A stretch of DNA of 64,000 bases from Agreia sp. VKM Ac-1783 (GCF_900177765.1 NZ_FXWI01000002.1:868001-932000), one strand, 5' to 3'. Positions 25,783-34,230 are shown, counted from the first letter of the stretch. The notes: a model not told the origin generated them from the letters alone. Numbers and translations are program-made.

Positions 25783-26033
25783 CCCAGGCGCGTGACGACC
25801 TCGCGCGCCGAGGGGTTGGTGGCGCTCGTGCCGTCGGGGAAGATCACTGTCGGAACCGTCTGGTTTCCGCCGTTCAGCGACGCGACCAGCTCAGCGGTTC
25901 CTTCGACCTCTTCGATGTTGACCTCGGTGTAGCCGATGCCCTGCTTGTCGAGCTGAGTCTTGAGGCGTGAGCAGTACCCGCACCATGTGGTGGAGAACAT
26001 GGTGATGGTACCGGCGTCGGGAATGTAGTCCAT
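25779..26033 (-). CDS. Mycoredoxin / glutaredoxin-like protein
   Basis: An 84-residue thioredoxin-fold protein with the CGYC redox motif (TTWCGYCSRLK), cis-Pro region QTVPTVIFPDG and a C-terminal helix. CGYC and the short length match mycoredoxin-1 of actinobacteria, which reduces mixed disulfides with mycothiol. It ends convergently with the small membrane protein. prs follows on the same strand upstream with a 27-base gap. Confidence 0.9.
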   Translation of the reverse strand: MDYIPDAGTITMFSTTWCGYCSRLKTQLDKQGIGYTEVNIEEVEGTAELVASLNGGNQTVPTVIFPDGTSATNPSAREVVTRLG

Positions 26034-26060
26034 GCCAACGAGCCTACGCTCGAAAAACGA

Positions 26061-27038
26061 TCAGGCATCCCCGTCGAACATGCTCGTCACAGAGCCGTCT
26101 TCGAAGACCTCGTGGATGGCGCGCGCGATGAGCGGTGCAATCGGCAGAATCGTGAGCTTGTCGAATCGCTTCTCGACCGGCAGGGGCAGGGTGTCGGTGA
26201 CCACGACGGAGTCGATGAAGTCGGACTGAAGGATCTCGGATGCCGGGTCGGAGAAGACGGCGTGGGTCGCCGCGACGACGACGCTCAGGGCGCCCGCCTT
26301 CTTGAGCGCTTCGGATGCCGCCACGATCGTTCGGCCGGTATCGATCAGGTCGTCGACGAGCAGGCAGACCCGGCCGCTGACGTCTCCCACGATCTCGTGC
26401 ACCGAGACCTGGTTGGGAACGAGCGGGTCGCGACGCTTGTGGATGATGGCGAGCGGCACACCGAGCTTGTCGCTCCAGATGTCGGCGACGCGGACGCGGC
26501 CCATGTCGGGCGACACGACGGTGAGCATCGACGGGTCGAGAGCGGTGCGCATGTGCGCGAGAAGCACAGGCATTGCGAACAGGTGGTCGACGGGTCCGTC
26601 GAAGAATCCCTGGATCTGCGCGGCGTGCAGGTCGACCGACATGATGCGGTCTGCGCCGGCGGCCTTGAAGAGGTCGGCGACGAGGCGGGCCGAGATGGGT
26701 TCGCGCCCACGGCCCTTCTTGTCTTGACGTGCGTATGGATAGAACGGCGCGACGACGGTGATGCGCTTCGCCGAGGCGCGCTTCAGGGCATCGACCATGA
26801 TGAGCTGCTCCATGAGCCACTCGTTGATCGGTGCGCTGTGCGACTGGATGACGAAGACATCGGCGCCACGCACGCTCTCGTCGTAACGCACATAGAGCTC
26901 GCCGTTGGCGAAGGTGCGGGCATCGGTGGGGAGCAGATCGGTTCCGAGCGCTGCCGCGACATCGATGGCGAGCTGCGGGTGTGCGCGACCGGATGCGACC
27001 AGAAGGCGCTTCTCCCCGGTGGAGGTGATGTCCGACAA
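26061..27038 (-). CDS. prs: Ribose-phosphate pyrophosphokinase
   Basis: A 325-residue PRPP synthase (ribose 5-phosphate + ATP to PRPP + AMP). The family motifs include FANGELYVRYDESVRGADVF, YPYARQDKKGRGREPISA and the PRPP-binding loop CLLVDDLIDTGRTI. The start is TTG (complement 27036-27038), one base after the glmU stop, with GGAG upstream; starts further upstream would overlap glmU. The glmU-prs operon is the standard actinobacterial arrangement. Confidence 0.96.
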   Translation of the reverse strand: MSDITSTGEKRLLVASGRAHPQLAIDVAAALGTDLLPTDARTFANGELYVRYDESVRGADVFVIQSHSAPINEWLMEQLIMVDALKRASAKRITVVAPFYPYARQDKKGRGREPISARLVADLFKAAGADRIMSVDLHAAQIQGFFDGPVDHLFAMPVLLAHMRTALDPSMLTVVSPDMGRVRVADIWSDKLGVPLAIIHKRRDPLVPNQVSVHEIVGDVSGRVCLLVDDLIDTGRTIVAASEALKKAGALSVVVAATHAVFSDPASEILQSDFIDSVVVTDTLPLPVEKRFDKLTILPIAPLIARAIHEVFEDGSVTSMFDGDA

Positions 27039-27039
27039 A

Positions 27040-28494
27040 TTAGTCTCCACTCTGTTGAGGTGCGCTTTGTTCAGATGCATGGTCTTCAGCGGCGATCGCC
27101 GCGGCGGTTCCCGGTCGGTTGGTGGCGACCCAGCCTTCGAGGTTTCGCTGTGGAGCGACATTGATGGCCAGGGCCCCGGCGGGCACGTCCTTGCGGACGA
27201 CCGTTCCGGCGCCCGTATAGGCTCCGTCGCCAATTCTAACGGGGGCGACGAAGACGTTGTGCGATCCGGTGCGCACGTGCGAACCGACGATCGTCTTGTT
27301 CTTGTTGACGCCGTCGTAGTTGGCCGTGATGGTGCCGGCGCCGACGTTCGACGCGACTCCCACGGTGGTGTCGCCGATATAGGAGAGGTGCGGCACCTTG
27401 CTGCCCGCTCCGATCGTGGAGTTCTTCGTCTCGACGAACGTGCCGATCTTGCCGCCGGCCTCGAGGATGGTGTTCGGGCGCAGATACGCGAAGGGGCCGA
27501 CGCTGGCACCGGCACCGATGACCGACAGGGTCGCATCCGTGCGCTTCACCACAGCGCCCTCGCCGATCTCGCAATCGACGAGCGTGGTGTCGGGGCCGAT
27601 GGTGGCTCCGGTCGCGATGACGGTGGCCCCACGGATCTGTGTTCCGGGGAGGATCTCGACGTCGTTGGCGATGGTCGCCTTGAGATCGATCCAGGTCGTG
27701 GCGGGGTCGTGAACGGTGACACCGGCGAGCTGCCATCCGCGCACGATCAGAGCGTTGAGCTTGGCGGCCGCGACGCTCAGCTGAGCGCGATCGTTGATGC
27801 CCTCGACGAGCCAGGGCTCGGAGACGGGAACGGCAGCGACCTCGGAACCCGCCTCGCGAAGGAGGCCGACCACATCGGTCAGGTACTTCTCTCCCTGAGA
27901 GTTCTGCGTGTCGAGCGAGGCGAGCGTGTCGCGCAGTTCGGAGAGCCCGAACAGGTAGACGCCCGCATTGATCTCGGCGATGGCGAGTTCAGATTCGGAC
28001 GCGTCACGGTGCTCGACGATGCGCTCGAGCCGACCGTCGGCATCGCGCACGATGCGGCCGTAGCCGGTGGCGTCGTCGAGGAACGCAGAGAGGAGTGTGG
28101 CCGAGGAGGCGCCGGCGCGGTGGGATTCGATGAGCGCGGTGAGCGTTGCGGCATCGAGCAGGGGAACGTCGCCGTTCACGACGAGAACCTCGCCGGTGAA
28201 GTCGGCCGGGAGCGCCGCGACGGCCTGCTCGACTGCACGGCCTGTTCCCGGAATCTCGTCTTGATCGACGATCATGCCGCCGGGCAACTGCTCGTCGATG
28301 ACCTCGGCGAGCTGGTCGCGTTCGTGACGGACGACGGCGACCGTGTATGCGGCATCCATCTCACGTGCCGTCGCGAGCACATGGCTCACGATCGGAATGC
28401 CTGCAAGGGTGTGCAGCAGTTTGGGAGTGGTGGACTTCATACGCGTGCCCTGGCCTGCCGCCAGGATCACGATGGCCAGGTGGGAATCGGTCAA
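27040..28494 (-). CDS. glmU: Bifunctional UDP-GlcNAc pyrophosphorylase / glucosamine-1-phosphate N-acetyltransferase
   Basis: A 484-residue GlmU making UDP-GlcNAc for peptidoglycan. The N-terminal uridyltransferase (about 1-230) begins VILAAGQGTRMKSTTPKLLH. The C-terminal left-handed beta helix (about 250-460) has hexapeptide repeats and the acetyltransferase signature IGTFVETKNSTIG, GAGTITANYDGVNKNKT. The C-terminal tail (Ala/Glu/Gln-rich) is typical of actinobacteria. Transcribed with prs. Confidence 0.97.
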   Translation of the reverse strand: MTDSHLAIVILAAGQGTRMKSTTPKLLHTLAGIPIVSHVLATAREMDAAYTVAVVRHERDQLAEVIDEQLPGGMIVDQDEIPGTGRAVEQAVAALPADFTGEVLVVNGDVPLLDAATLTALIESHRAGASSATLLSAFLDDATGYGRIVRDADGRLERIVEHRDASESELAIAEINAGVYLFGLSELRDTLASLDTQNSQGEKYLTDVVGLLREAGSEVAAVPVSEPWLVEGINDRAQLSVAAAKLNALIVRGWQLAGVTVHDPATTWIDLKATIANDVEILPGTQIRGATVIATGATIGPDTTLVDCEIGEGAVVKRTDATLSVIGAGASVGPFAYLRPNTILEAGGKIGTFVETKNSTIGAGSKVPHLSYIGDTTVGVASNVGAGTITANYDGVNKNKTIVGSHVRTGSHNVFVAPVRIGDGAYTGAGTVVRKDVPAGALAINVAPQRNLEGWVATNRPGTAAAIAAEDHASEQSAPQQSGD

Positions 28495-28626
28495 TGCTCT
28501 GCTCCGGTTTCTGGCTGCGGCACGGCGTCCGTCGTCGGCCGCGGTGCGGTTTGCGTCGCCTCAACGATACCGGCAGCCGGCTCGCCCGTGCTGCACGAGA
28601 ACCGTGCGTGCGCACCTCGCGCACGG

Positions 28627-28632
28627 CATACT
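28627..28632 (+). promoter_or_regulatory. -10 hexamer of leaderless LysM lipoprotein gene
   Basis: CATACT ends six bases before the ATG at 28639; no ribosome-binding sequence is present. Confidence 0.45.
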
Positions 28633-28638
28633 TGCGCT

Positions 28639-29451
28639 ATGACGCGAGGATTGGGGCCTCTGGCCATGGCGCTCGGCATCCTGCTTCTGTCCGGATGCTC
28701 GGCGGACGCCGGCACGCCCGCCCCGAGCCCCAACGCGGGCGGCCCGCAGGGCGGCGCGGCCCAGGATGACGCCCGCCCCGTGCTCGCTCCCGGCACGACA
28801 GCGGCAACCGGCACCTTCGTCGACACAGGCGCGGCGTCCGGTGCCATCACGGGTTCCGTCGCCATCACGGTGGATGACGAGGGCATCTTCCAGCTCGTGG
28901 TCACCGATCTCTCCGTCACCGATGGTCTCGCGACGCAGTTCACCCTCACCGCCGACTCGCTCTCTCCCGACGAAGCGTGCCTCGATTCCGATTGGCGCTT
29001 CGGTCTCGGGCAGGTGGATGCGGGCCACGACCCGGCCGCCGCACTCGTCTTCCCGATCGGCGGCAGCGACGGCATCGGCCAGGGCGATCTCTCGTTCATC
29101 CGTGAGGTGGTTCTCACCCGCGCACCGACCGGCGGCACCGTCGACAAAGCATGTCCCATTCCGATCGTCTCGCATGCGCCGCTTGTCTGGAACATTCCCG
29201 ACATGCGTCCGGGCCTCGATGTCGAGGATTCGGGCGCCTCGGCAGGCGCCATGGGCATCGTGACTCTCGACAGCGATGACAAGCCCATCGCCTACACAGT
29301 CGCCCAGGGTGACACTCTCTCGGCCATCGCTCAACGCTTCGGCATCGCCCTCGACGACCTCTTCTACCTCAACCCGAGAAGGTCGCCGAACCCCGAAGAC
29401 GCACAGGCCTTCACCGGTGAGGTGCTCAATCTCTCACGCGGCAATCGGTGA
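28639..29451 (+). CDS. LysM-domain lipoprotein
   Basis: A 270-residue exported lipoprotein. The signal peptide ends LLLSGC (Cys at about residue 21), a Pro/Gly/Ala linker follows, then a beta-rich domain (about 55-195) with two cysteines (DEACLDS and DKACPIP), and a C-terminal LysM module (about 220-265) starting YTVAQGDTLSAIAQRFGIAL. LysM binds peptidoglycan, so it anchors at the cell wall. The frame stays open far upstream across glmU, but the lipoprotein signal begins at 28639. Divergent from glmU. Function of the middle domain is unknown. Confidence 0.85.
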   Translation: MTRGLGPLAMALGILLLSGCSADAGTPAPSPNAGGPQGGAAQDDARPVLAPGTTAATGTFVDTGAASGAITGSVAITVDDEGIFQLVVTDLSVTDGLATQFTLTADSLSPDEACLDSDWRFGLGQVDAGHDPAAALVFPIGGSDGIGQGDLSFIREVVLTRAPTGGTVDKACPIPIVSHAPLVWNIPDMRPGLDVEDSGASAGAMGIVTLDSDDKPIAYTVAQGDTLSAIAQRFGIALDDLFYLNPRRSPNPEDAQAFTGEVLNLSRGNR

Positions 29452-29557
29452 CCTGACTGCCGGTCCCCGGGCACGCGAGATGTCCTGAGTTACGGGCACG
29501 GTCGCACGGTGGTCATCCTCTACTAGCCGGGCGAACCCGGGTGCGGGCATGGATCTC

Positions 29558-30913
29558 TCAGAAGGGGCAGTCCGCGAGGTCGTCGTCCGGTCCTGTCGAT
29601 CCGGCCGCGACTTCGATTTCGGGTGCGGGTGCGGGTGCGGGTGCGGGTGCGGGTGCTTGGACGATGAGTTGTTTCGGTGCGGGTCGCATCCTGCCTTCCG
29701 ACCGGACCGTGTACTGGTATCCGGCGGGTGACGTGGCCGTCAGGGTGTCGTCTCCGTTCTGCACGATCTGCCACCTCGTGTGGTGCTTCACCCTGTGATG
29801 CGCCTGACTCAACGGCGCCAGGTTCTCCGGAACGGTGTCCCCTCCGTAGGCATGGTCCTCGGTGTGGTCAACATCTGCCTGCTCCGATGGGACGGTGCAT
29901 CCCGGGAACACACACGTCGGGTGTACCAACCTGGCGTGGTCGATCATCCTGGCGGTGGGCCGGTAATCCCTTGGGTCCGTCGTCAGGATGCGACCCGTGA
30001 TCCGGTCGGTCAAGATGCGCCGCCACGAGGTCGCCTCCGCGGTCAGATGTGCTGCGGTGGCCGGGTCGATCGGTCCATAGCCGCGAAGGATGGCGGCCTC
30101 GTCACCAACCCCGAGCAGTGTCATCGCGGGAACCATGACGTGCACCCTGCCCCGGATGCCTCGGGTGGCTCCCGGAATCGAGGTTTCTCCGTTGAGCATG
30201 AGGTCGGTGAGGACATCAAGTTTCAGATGCGTCATACTCCGCGGGTCACCTCCCGCCCTGAGACCTGCCGCCAATCGAGTCGCCCTGTCTGTGATCGCGT
30301 GAATCTCGGGCGCCGGAGCGAACAGGGTGAGATACGCCATGCCATCCGCTGCGGGATCGACGTAGATACGACGTGTGCCCGCGGCCTTCTCTGCCCGTTC
30401 GACCGCGGTGGTGGGTTGGGCGAGTTCGACCTCGTGGCGTGCCTTTCGATCGAGTTGCTTTGGATTCACCTCTGTAGCCAGCGCTGAGAGCCTCGTGTCG
30501 TACAACACCAAGGCGTCGCCGTCGAGGCCGTCGGCGTGCTTCGCGATGACCTCGGCGTGTTCCCACGACACGACCCCCGCAGTTACTGCGGCGAGTGTGG
30601 CGGGGAGACGATCCACGAGAGCAGTGCTCGTGTCGATCAGAGTCGCGGCCCGATACTCGGTGCGGCGGGTGAGCATGGCGAGTTCGGTGAATAACTCGAC
30701 CCTCTCGACTCGGGCCGTCGACCACACAGGACCACCCGTCGAGGTGTCAGCGGGTGCCTGCCTGTGCAGGTGGTTTCTCGCGTCGGTGACGCGTCTGGCC
30801 CTGATCGCAGACAGCCGGGCTATCTGCTGATCGAGAGCGGCGACCTCTTCGAGTGCGACCACGTATGGGTCGGGCTCGAGGAGCGGGATCGTGGATGTCA
30901 TACCTGAAGTCAA
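29558..30913 (-). CDS. DUF222 - HNH endonuclease
   Basis: A 451-residue protein of the DUF222/HNH family common in multiple copies in actinobacteria (REP13E12-like). DUF222 covers about 30-310. The HNH nuclease (about 340-395) has CVFPGCTVPSEQADVDHTED with the zinc cysteines and catalytic His, then ENLAPLSQAHHRVKHH. Near the C-terminus an (Ala-Pro)6 tract is encoded by six perfect copies of a hexanucleotide (29621-29656). The gene is flanked on its 5' side by a palindromic repeat array. The biological role of this family is not established. Confidence 0.9.
   Translation of the reverse strand: MTSGMTSTIPLLEPDPYVVALEEVAALDQQIARLSAIRARRVTDARNHLHRQAPADTSTGGPVWSTARVERVELFTELAMLTRRTEYRAATLIDTSTALVDRLPATLAAVTAGVVSWEHAEVIAKHADGLDGDALVLYDTRLSALATEVNPKQLDRKARHEVELAQPTTAVERAEKAAGTRRIYVDPAADGMAYLTLFAPAPEIHAITDRATRLAAGLRAGGDPRSMTHLKLDVLTDLMLNGETSIPGATRGIRGRVHVMVPAMTLLGVGDEAAILRGYGPIDPATAAHLTAEATSWRRILTDRITGRILTTDPRDYRPTARMIDHARLVHPTCVFPGCTVPSEQADVDHTEDHAYGGDTVPENLAPLSQAHHRVKHHTRWQIVQNGDDTLTATSPAGYQYTVRSEGRMRPAPKQLIVQAPAPAPAPAPAPEIEVAAGSTGPDDDLADCPF
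29621..29656. repeat. Hexanucleotide microsatellite (GGGTGC)6 within the DUF222-HNH gene
   Basis: Six uninterrupted copies of GGGTGC on the + strand, read as GCACCC (Ala-Pro) in the gene. Copy-number change would keep the frame and vary the length of the linker. Confidence 0.95.
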
Positions 30914-30962
30914 ACAGCAGCCACCGACACTGGTTTAGAACCCGCATTTGACCCTTGATCAG

Positions 30963-30981
30963 GTGATATCACTGTGGATAA
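30963..30981. promoter_or_regulatory. Perfect palindrome plus DnaA-box-like sequence upstream of the HNH gene
   Basis: GTGATATCAC (30963-30972) is a perfect 10-base palindrome, followed immediately by TGTGGATAA (30973-30981), the complement of the consensus DnaA box TTATCCACA. Located 50-68 bases upstream of the DUF222-HNH start. Role unknown; a single box is not an origin. Confidence 0.4.
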
Positions 30982-31048
30982 CTCCCAAATAGGCGCCCTG
31001 TGGAGGATTAGACGCCTCCTCCCACCCCCTTCGACAGGCTTAGGGAAC

Positions 31049-31247
31049 GGGTCTCGATACGGCCGCGGACGGCCTACTCGACCAGCGCAGAAGGGCGGAA
31101 CGGGTCTCGATACGGCCGCGGACGGCCTACTCGACTAACGCGGCCGGGTCTCGATACGGCCGCAGGCGGCCTACTCGACCAGCGCACGAGCGGGACTCGA
31201 CCAGCGCACGTGGGTCTCGATACGGCCGCGGGCGGCCTACTCGACCA
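31049..31247. repeat. Array of four palindromic intergenic repeats
   Basis: A 36-base unit beginning GGGTCTCGATACGGCCGC and ending CGGCCTACTCGACCA occurs at 31049-31084, 31102-31137, 31146-31181 and 31212-31247; a truncated copy (GGGACTCGACCAGCG) is at 31192-31206. Each unit has a central palindrome of the form GGCCGC-NN-GCGGCC, with single changes in the middle. Spacing is irregular (53, 44, 66 bases), unlike CRISPR. CCCTTCGACAGGCT at 31027-31040 is a related flanking element often seen with it. The remaining bases of the 30914-31363 gap hold no gene that I can recognise. Confidence 0.9.
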
Positions 31248-31363
31248 GCGCAGAAGAGCGCAGAAGAGCGCAGGTGGTCTCGACCCATGCGCAAGAGCCT
31301 CCACCGAAATAACGAGGCGTCATCCCGACAGCAGGAGTGCCCGCCTGCACCAGACCGTTCGCT

Positions 31364-31888
31364 TCAGCAGACGCCGACCTTCTCGGAGTCGAGGGGCCAC
31401 CGAATGTCGAGCACATCGCCCGGCTGCACCTCGAGGTAGTTGGAGCAGCGGAAGTTCACCCGAACCACGTCGTCGACCTGCAGATTGAACCGAGAAGCAA
31501 TAGCCAGCACCTGGTCTTGATTGGCCACCGTGTAGGTGTACTCGTAGTCGTTGAGCGCCACCGCCGCCCCCGTGGCGAAGGGTTGCGATCCCGAGTCGTT
31601 GACCAACGGTGTCGTCGCCGTATTGCCGCCATCGGTCTGGCCGCCTGCCGCATTCGGAGCGACGGGCGGCGCCGGCGGCTCGGGCGCGGGGGTCGGCTCC
31701 GGCGCCGGCTCGGCAGCGGGAGGCTGTGTCGGCGACGGCGTGGGCGTTGGAGTCACCGTGACGGCGGGAGCACTCTGCGTGACCGTGACGGTCGGAGCGG
31801 GAGCCGGCGCGGCAACACAGGCCGTGAGGCCCAGCATCACCGTCAGTGCAAGAAGAGCGAATCGCGGTCGGCGCGAGGCGTGGGTCAT
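31364..31888 (-). CDS. LysM-domain lipoprotein with Pro-rich linker
   Basis: A 174-residue exported protein. The signal peptide ends LGLTAC (lipobox). A long Pro/Ala/Thr/Glu linker (about 25-90) follows, and the C-terminal module (about 115-174) beginning YTYTVANQDQVLAIASRFNL is a divergent LysM fold with two cysteines (FRCSNYL and the last residue C). I use the ATG at complement 31888; CAGAAT lies six bases upstream and there is no Shine-Dalgarno sequence. Probably a wall-associated protein. It lies 41 bases downstream of the siderophore-interacting protein gene on the same strand. Confidence 0.75.
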   Translation of the reverse strand: MTHASRRPRFALLALTVMLGLTACVAAPAPAPTVTVTQSAPAVTVTPTPTPSPTQPPAAEPAPEPTPAPEPPAPPVAPNAAGGQTDGGNTATTPLVNDSGSQPFATGAAVALNDYEYTYTVANQDQVLAIASRFNLQVDDVVRVNFRCSNYLEVQPGDVLDIRWPLDSEKVGVC

Positions 31889-31929
31889 GAGTTCATTCTG
31901 CACGCCGGTGTGCCGATCGTCACGCACTG

Positions 31930-32721
31930 TCAATCAGAGACGGGCTCGATTACTCCCACCGGCTCACGCTTCTCGGCCTGGAATCTGTCTTCTGTGCGGC
32001 CGAATGCCCAGTAGCCCGACAGCGAGAGCTGCGCACGCGTGACGCCGCGTTGCTTGAACACGTCTCGCAACTGCTTCATGGCGCCGCGCTCCCCGTGCGC
32101 GAAGACCTGCACTCGTCCTTCGGGCCACGGATGCTGCGACACGGCTTCGGCGAGGAGGGTCGCCTCCCCCGCCGGGCGCTGGCCACGCAGGAGCCAGCGG
32201 ACGTCGACGCCCTCGGGCGCGCGCAGGTCGAGAACGTCGGCGTCGGAGTAGGTCTCGATGAACGCGACGCCGCGCGCGGACGGGGGAAGAGCATCCAGAG
32301 CCGATGCGATAGCCGGAAGGGCCGACTCGTCGCCGACGAGCAGGTGCCAGTCGGCCGAGGGATCGGGCGCGTAGCCTCCGCCTGGGCCGGAGATGACGGC
32401 CGCGTCGCCCGGTCGCGCCGCGGCGGCCCAGGGGCCGGCCAGACCCTCGTCACCGTGCACGACGAAATCGATCGAGATGGACTTCTCGACCGTATTCACC
32501 TCGCGCACCGTGTACGTGCGGGTCACATCGTGCCCGTCGGAGTCGGTGAAGAGGATCTTGACGTACTTGTCGGTCTTGTCGTTGCTTTCGAATTCGTCGA
32601 AACCTGCGCCGCCGAGGACAACTCGAACGAGGTGGGGCGTCAGCCGTTCCGAGCGCAGAACGGTGAGCGCGATCTGCGCGCGAGGCTTACGTGCGCCAGG
32701 AGCGGGGGCAGTGACAGACAT
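31930..32721 (-). CDS. Siderophore-interacting protein (ferric-siderophore reductase)
   Basis: A 263-residue FAD-dependent ferredoxin-reductase-like protein of the SIP/ViuB family, which releases iron by reducing imported ferric siderophores. The FAD-binding barrel (about 18-125) has TRTYTVRE and the flavin-contact region DFVVHGDEGLAGPWAA, and the SIP C-terminal domain (about 130-250) has HLLVGDESALPAIA and SGYWAFGRTE. The ATG at complement 32721 is chosen because TAGGTT lies five bases upstream and an iron box just beyond; the longer frame would run into those elements. Confidence 0.93.
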   Translation of the reverse strand: MSVTAPAPGARKPRAQIALTVLRSERLTPHLVRVVLGGAGFDEFESNDKTDKYVKILFTDSDGHDVTRTYTVREVNTVEKSISIDFVVHGDEGLAGPWAAAARPGDAAVISGPGGGYAPDPSADWHLLVGDESALPAIASALDALPPSARGVAFIETYSDADVLDLRAPEGVDVRWLLRGQRPAGEATLLAEAVSQHPWPEGRVQVFAHGERGAMKQLRDVFKQRGVTRAQLSLSGYWAFGRTEDRFQAEKREPVGVIEPVSD

Positions 32722-32726
32722 CGGAC

Positions 32727-32761
32727 AACCTAACTTCGACAGCAAGTTAGGTAAGCCTAAC
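32727..32761 (-). promoter_or_regulatory. DtxR/IdeR iron box and -10 element upstream of the siderophore-interacting protein gene
   Basis: GTTAGG-CTTA-CCTAAC (complement 32746-32761) fits the DtxR/IdeR consensus TTAGGTTAGCCTAACCTAA. TAGGTT (complement 32727-32732) is the candidate -10, five bases before the start codon. The iron box would cover the -35 region, so Fe-bound regulator should repress transcription. Confidence 0.75.
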
Positions 32762-32812
32762 AACAAGACGAGTAGGGCTGTCCCGTTGAACGAACTCAGG
32801 GAAGAAGCGCCG

Positions 32813-33283
32813 TCAGCACGAACCCGTCGCCTCGTACTCCGAGAGGACGGCGACTTTCTCGGCGCTCGCGCTGCTCTCGTCGAAACGGTACGTCAGCCAC
32901 TCGCGCACGAGGCGCCGCGCGAGTTCGATTCCGATGACACGTTGGCCCATCGTCAGCACCTGGGCGTTATTGCTGAGTATCAGCCGCTCGACAGAGAAGC
33001 TGTCATGGGCGACGGATGCGCGAATTCCCGCGACCTTGCCGGCTGCCATGGCGACGCCGATGCCGGTTCCACATAAGAGAAGCGCGCGGTCGGCCTCCCC
33101 CGCCGCGATCAGTTCACCCGCCGCCACGCCGATCTTCGGGTAAGGAGTGCGCCCGGTCGAGCCGACGCCGATATCGGTGACGCTCGCGACGAGGTCGCTG
33201 GCCTCGAGATCCTTCTTCAGGACCTCCTTGTAGTCGAAACCTGCGTCATCGCACCCGATGACGATGCGGAGCTTGTCAGTCAT
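32813..33283 (-). CDS. RpiB/LacA/LacB-family sugar-phosphate isomerase
   Basis: A 156-residue aldose-ketose isomerase. The family core [20 protein letters not shown] holds the active-site Cys, and [18 protein letters not shown] is the N-terminal phosphate-binding region; the substrate His is in VAHDSFS. It could be ribose 5-phosphate isomerase B or the closely related D-erythrulose 4-phosphate isomerase of tetritol pathways; the sequence alone does not decide. The ATG at complement 33283 has AAGGAG six to seven bases upstream. No polyol or dihydroxyacetone kinase gene is adjacent. Confidence 0.85.
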   Translation of the reverse strand: MTDKLRIVIGCDDAGFDYKEVLKKDLEASDLVASVTDIGVGSTGRTPYPKIGVAAGELIAAGEADRALLLCGTGIGVAMAAGKVAGIRASVAHDSFSVERLILSNNAQVLTMGQRVIGIELARRLVREWLTYRFDESSASAEKVAVLSEYEATGSC

Positions 33284-33470
33284 CTCTCTCCTTCCATGGC
33301 GTCGCGGCCGCCGCCATTGAACCGGCCACACCTCTCAAGCATCCGCCAGTCCGCCACCCACGTCGACTTCTCGCGCGCGAATGTCTCGAGAGGACACACT
33401 CGCAGTGCACACTGCACCCGCGGCCCGAGACGACGCTTTCTGAGAGTTCCACGGAAGCCCGAGCTTTCGA

Positions 33471-33503
33471 TTGCACTGAGTGCGTCGTTGCACGTAGTGT
33501 AAC
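33471..33503 (+). promoter_or_regulatory. tetR promoter with tandem operator-like repeats
   Basis: TTGCACTGAGTG (33471) and TTGCACGTAGTG (33488) are direct repeats 17 bases apart; the second extends into GTTGCAC-GTA-GTGTAAC (33487-33503), an inverted repeat with one mismatch. TTGCAC at 33471 and TAGTGT at 33495 are placed as -35 and -10 (18-base spacer), and the GTG start follows after seven bases. Likely autoregulatory TetR sites. Confidence 0.5.
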
Positions 33504-33507
33504 GACC

Positions 33508-34140
33508 GTGACTACCGAGCCGATCGCTATGGATCGCCGCGCCGAGTTGAAGGCGCGGCACCGTGAGGCGATTCTCGACGCAGCAGACTCGCTGATTCTC
33601 GACAAGGGCAAGGCTCGATTCAGCGTCGACGAACTCGCCGATCGCGCCGACATCGCCCGGCGCACCGTTTTCAATCACTTCTCGTCGCTCGACGACGTGA
33701 TCATGACCAGCTGCACGCGCACACTCAATCGTGCGATCGACGAGTTTCTTACCGTCGCCAGCGTGACGCCGTCGAGCCATGGCAGCCGCGTGCAGCTCTT
33801 CGACGAAGTCGCCACAGCGATCCAGGCCATGGATCTGCCTAGCCTCGTCTCCTACTTCTTCGGACTTCTCGACGGCGACGACGCACGCACTCAGAATGCA
33901 GACAGCGTCTTCATGCGATCAACAGAAGACCTCACGGTCGAACTCGCCCGCCGCAGTGGCGCCGACGAGTTCGAGGTCGCGATCCTCGTGAGCACGCTCA
34001 TGAACGGCATCGGCGTGGTTGCTCAGTACTGGATGGTGCAGTCGGGCGGTTCCCTCGACACTGCATCTCGCGACCTGTGGAACAGCCTTCTCCATCGCTT
34101 GATCACGATAGTCCGCGACGGATACTCCGCCCCGAGCTGA
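33508..34140 (+). CDS. TetR-family transcriptional regulator
   Basis: A 210-residue TetR protein: helix-turn-helix at about 15-65 (FSVDELADRADIARRTVFNH) and a helical ligand-binding domain. GTG start at 33508, apparently leaderless; an alternative ATG is at 33529. It is followed after 90 bases by an MMPL transporter on the same strand, which it most likely represses together with itself. Confidence 0.92.
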   Translation: MTTEPIAMDRRAELKARHREAILDAADSLILDKGKARFSVDELADRADIARRTVFNHFSSLDDVIMTSCTRTLNRAIDEFLTVASVTPSSHGSRVQLFDEVATAIQAMDLPSLVSYFFGLLDGDDARTQNADSVFMRSTEDLTVELARRSGADEFEVAILVSTLMNGIGVVAQYWMVQSGGSLDTASRDLWNSLLHRLITIVRDGYSAPS

Positions 34141-34230
34141 GTTCCGCCACCCGCTTCCCCTCTTCTTCCCAACGATGCGATGTGAGAGTCCTCCCCCGTC
34201 ACCGCTCATTTCAGAAAGAAGCTGAGAAAC

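Noticed and set aside
26905-29451. An 848-codon open frame on the + strand running across glmU into the LysM lipoprotein
   Set aside because: It is antisense to prs and glmU, which carry full family motifs. Only the part from 28639 begins with a lipoprotein signal peptide; the rest reflects GC-rich codon bias.
30973-30981. Replication origin
   Set aside because: There is a single DnaA-box match and no cluster; no dnaA, dnaN or gyrB gene is in the window.
31049-31250. CRISPR array
   Set aside because: Spacings are irregular (53, 44, 66 bases), only four copies exist, spacers contain derivatives of the repeat, and no cas gene is near.
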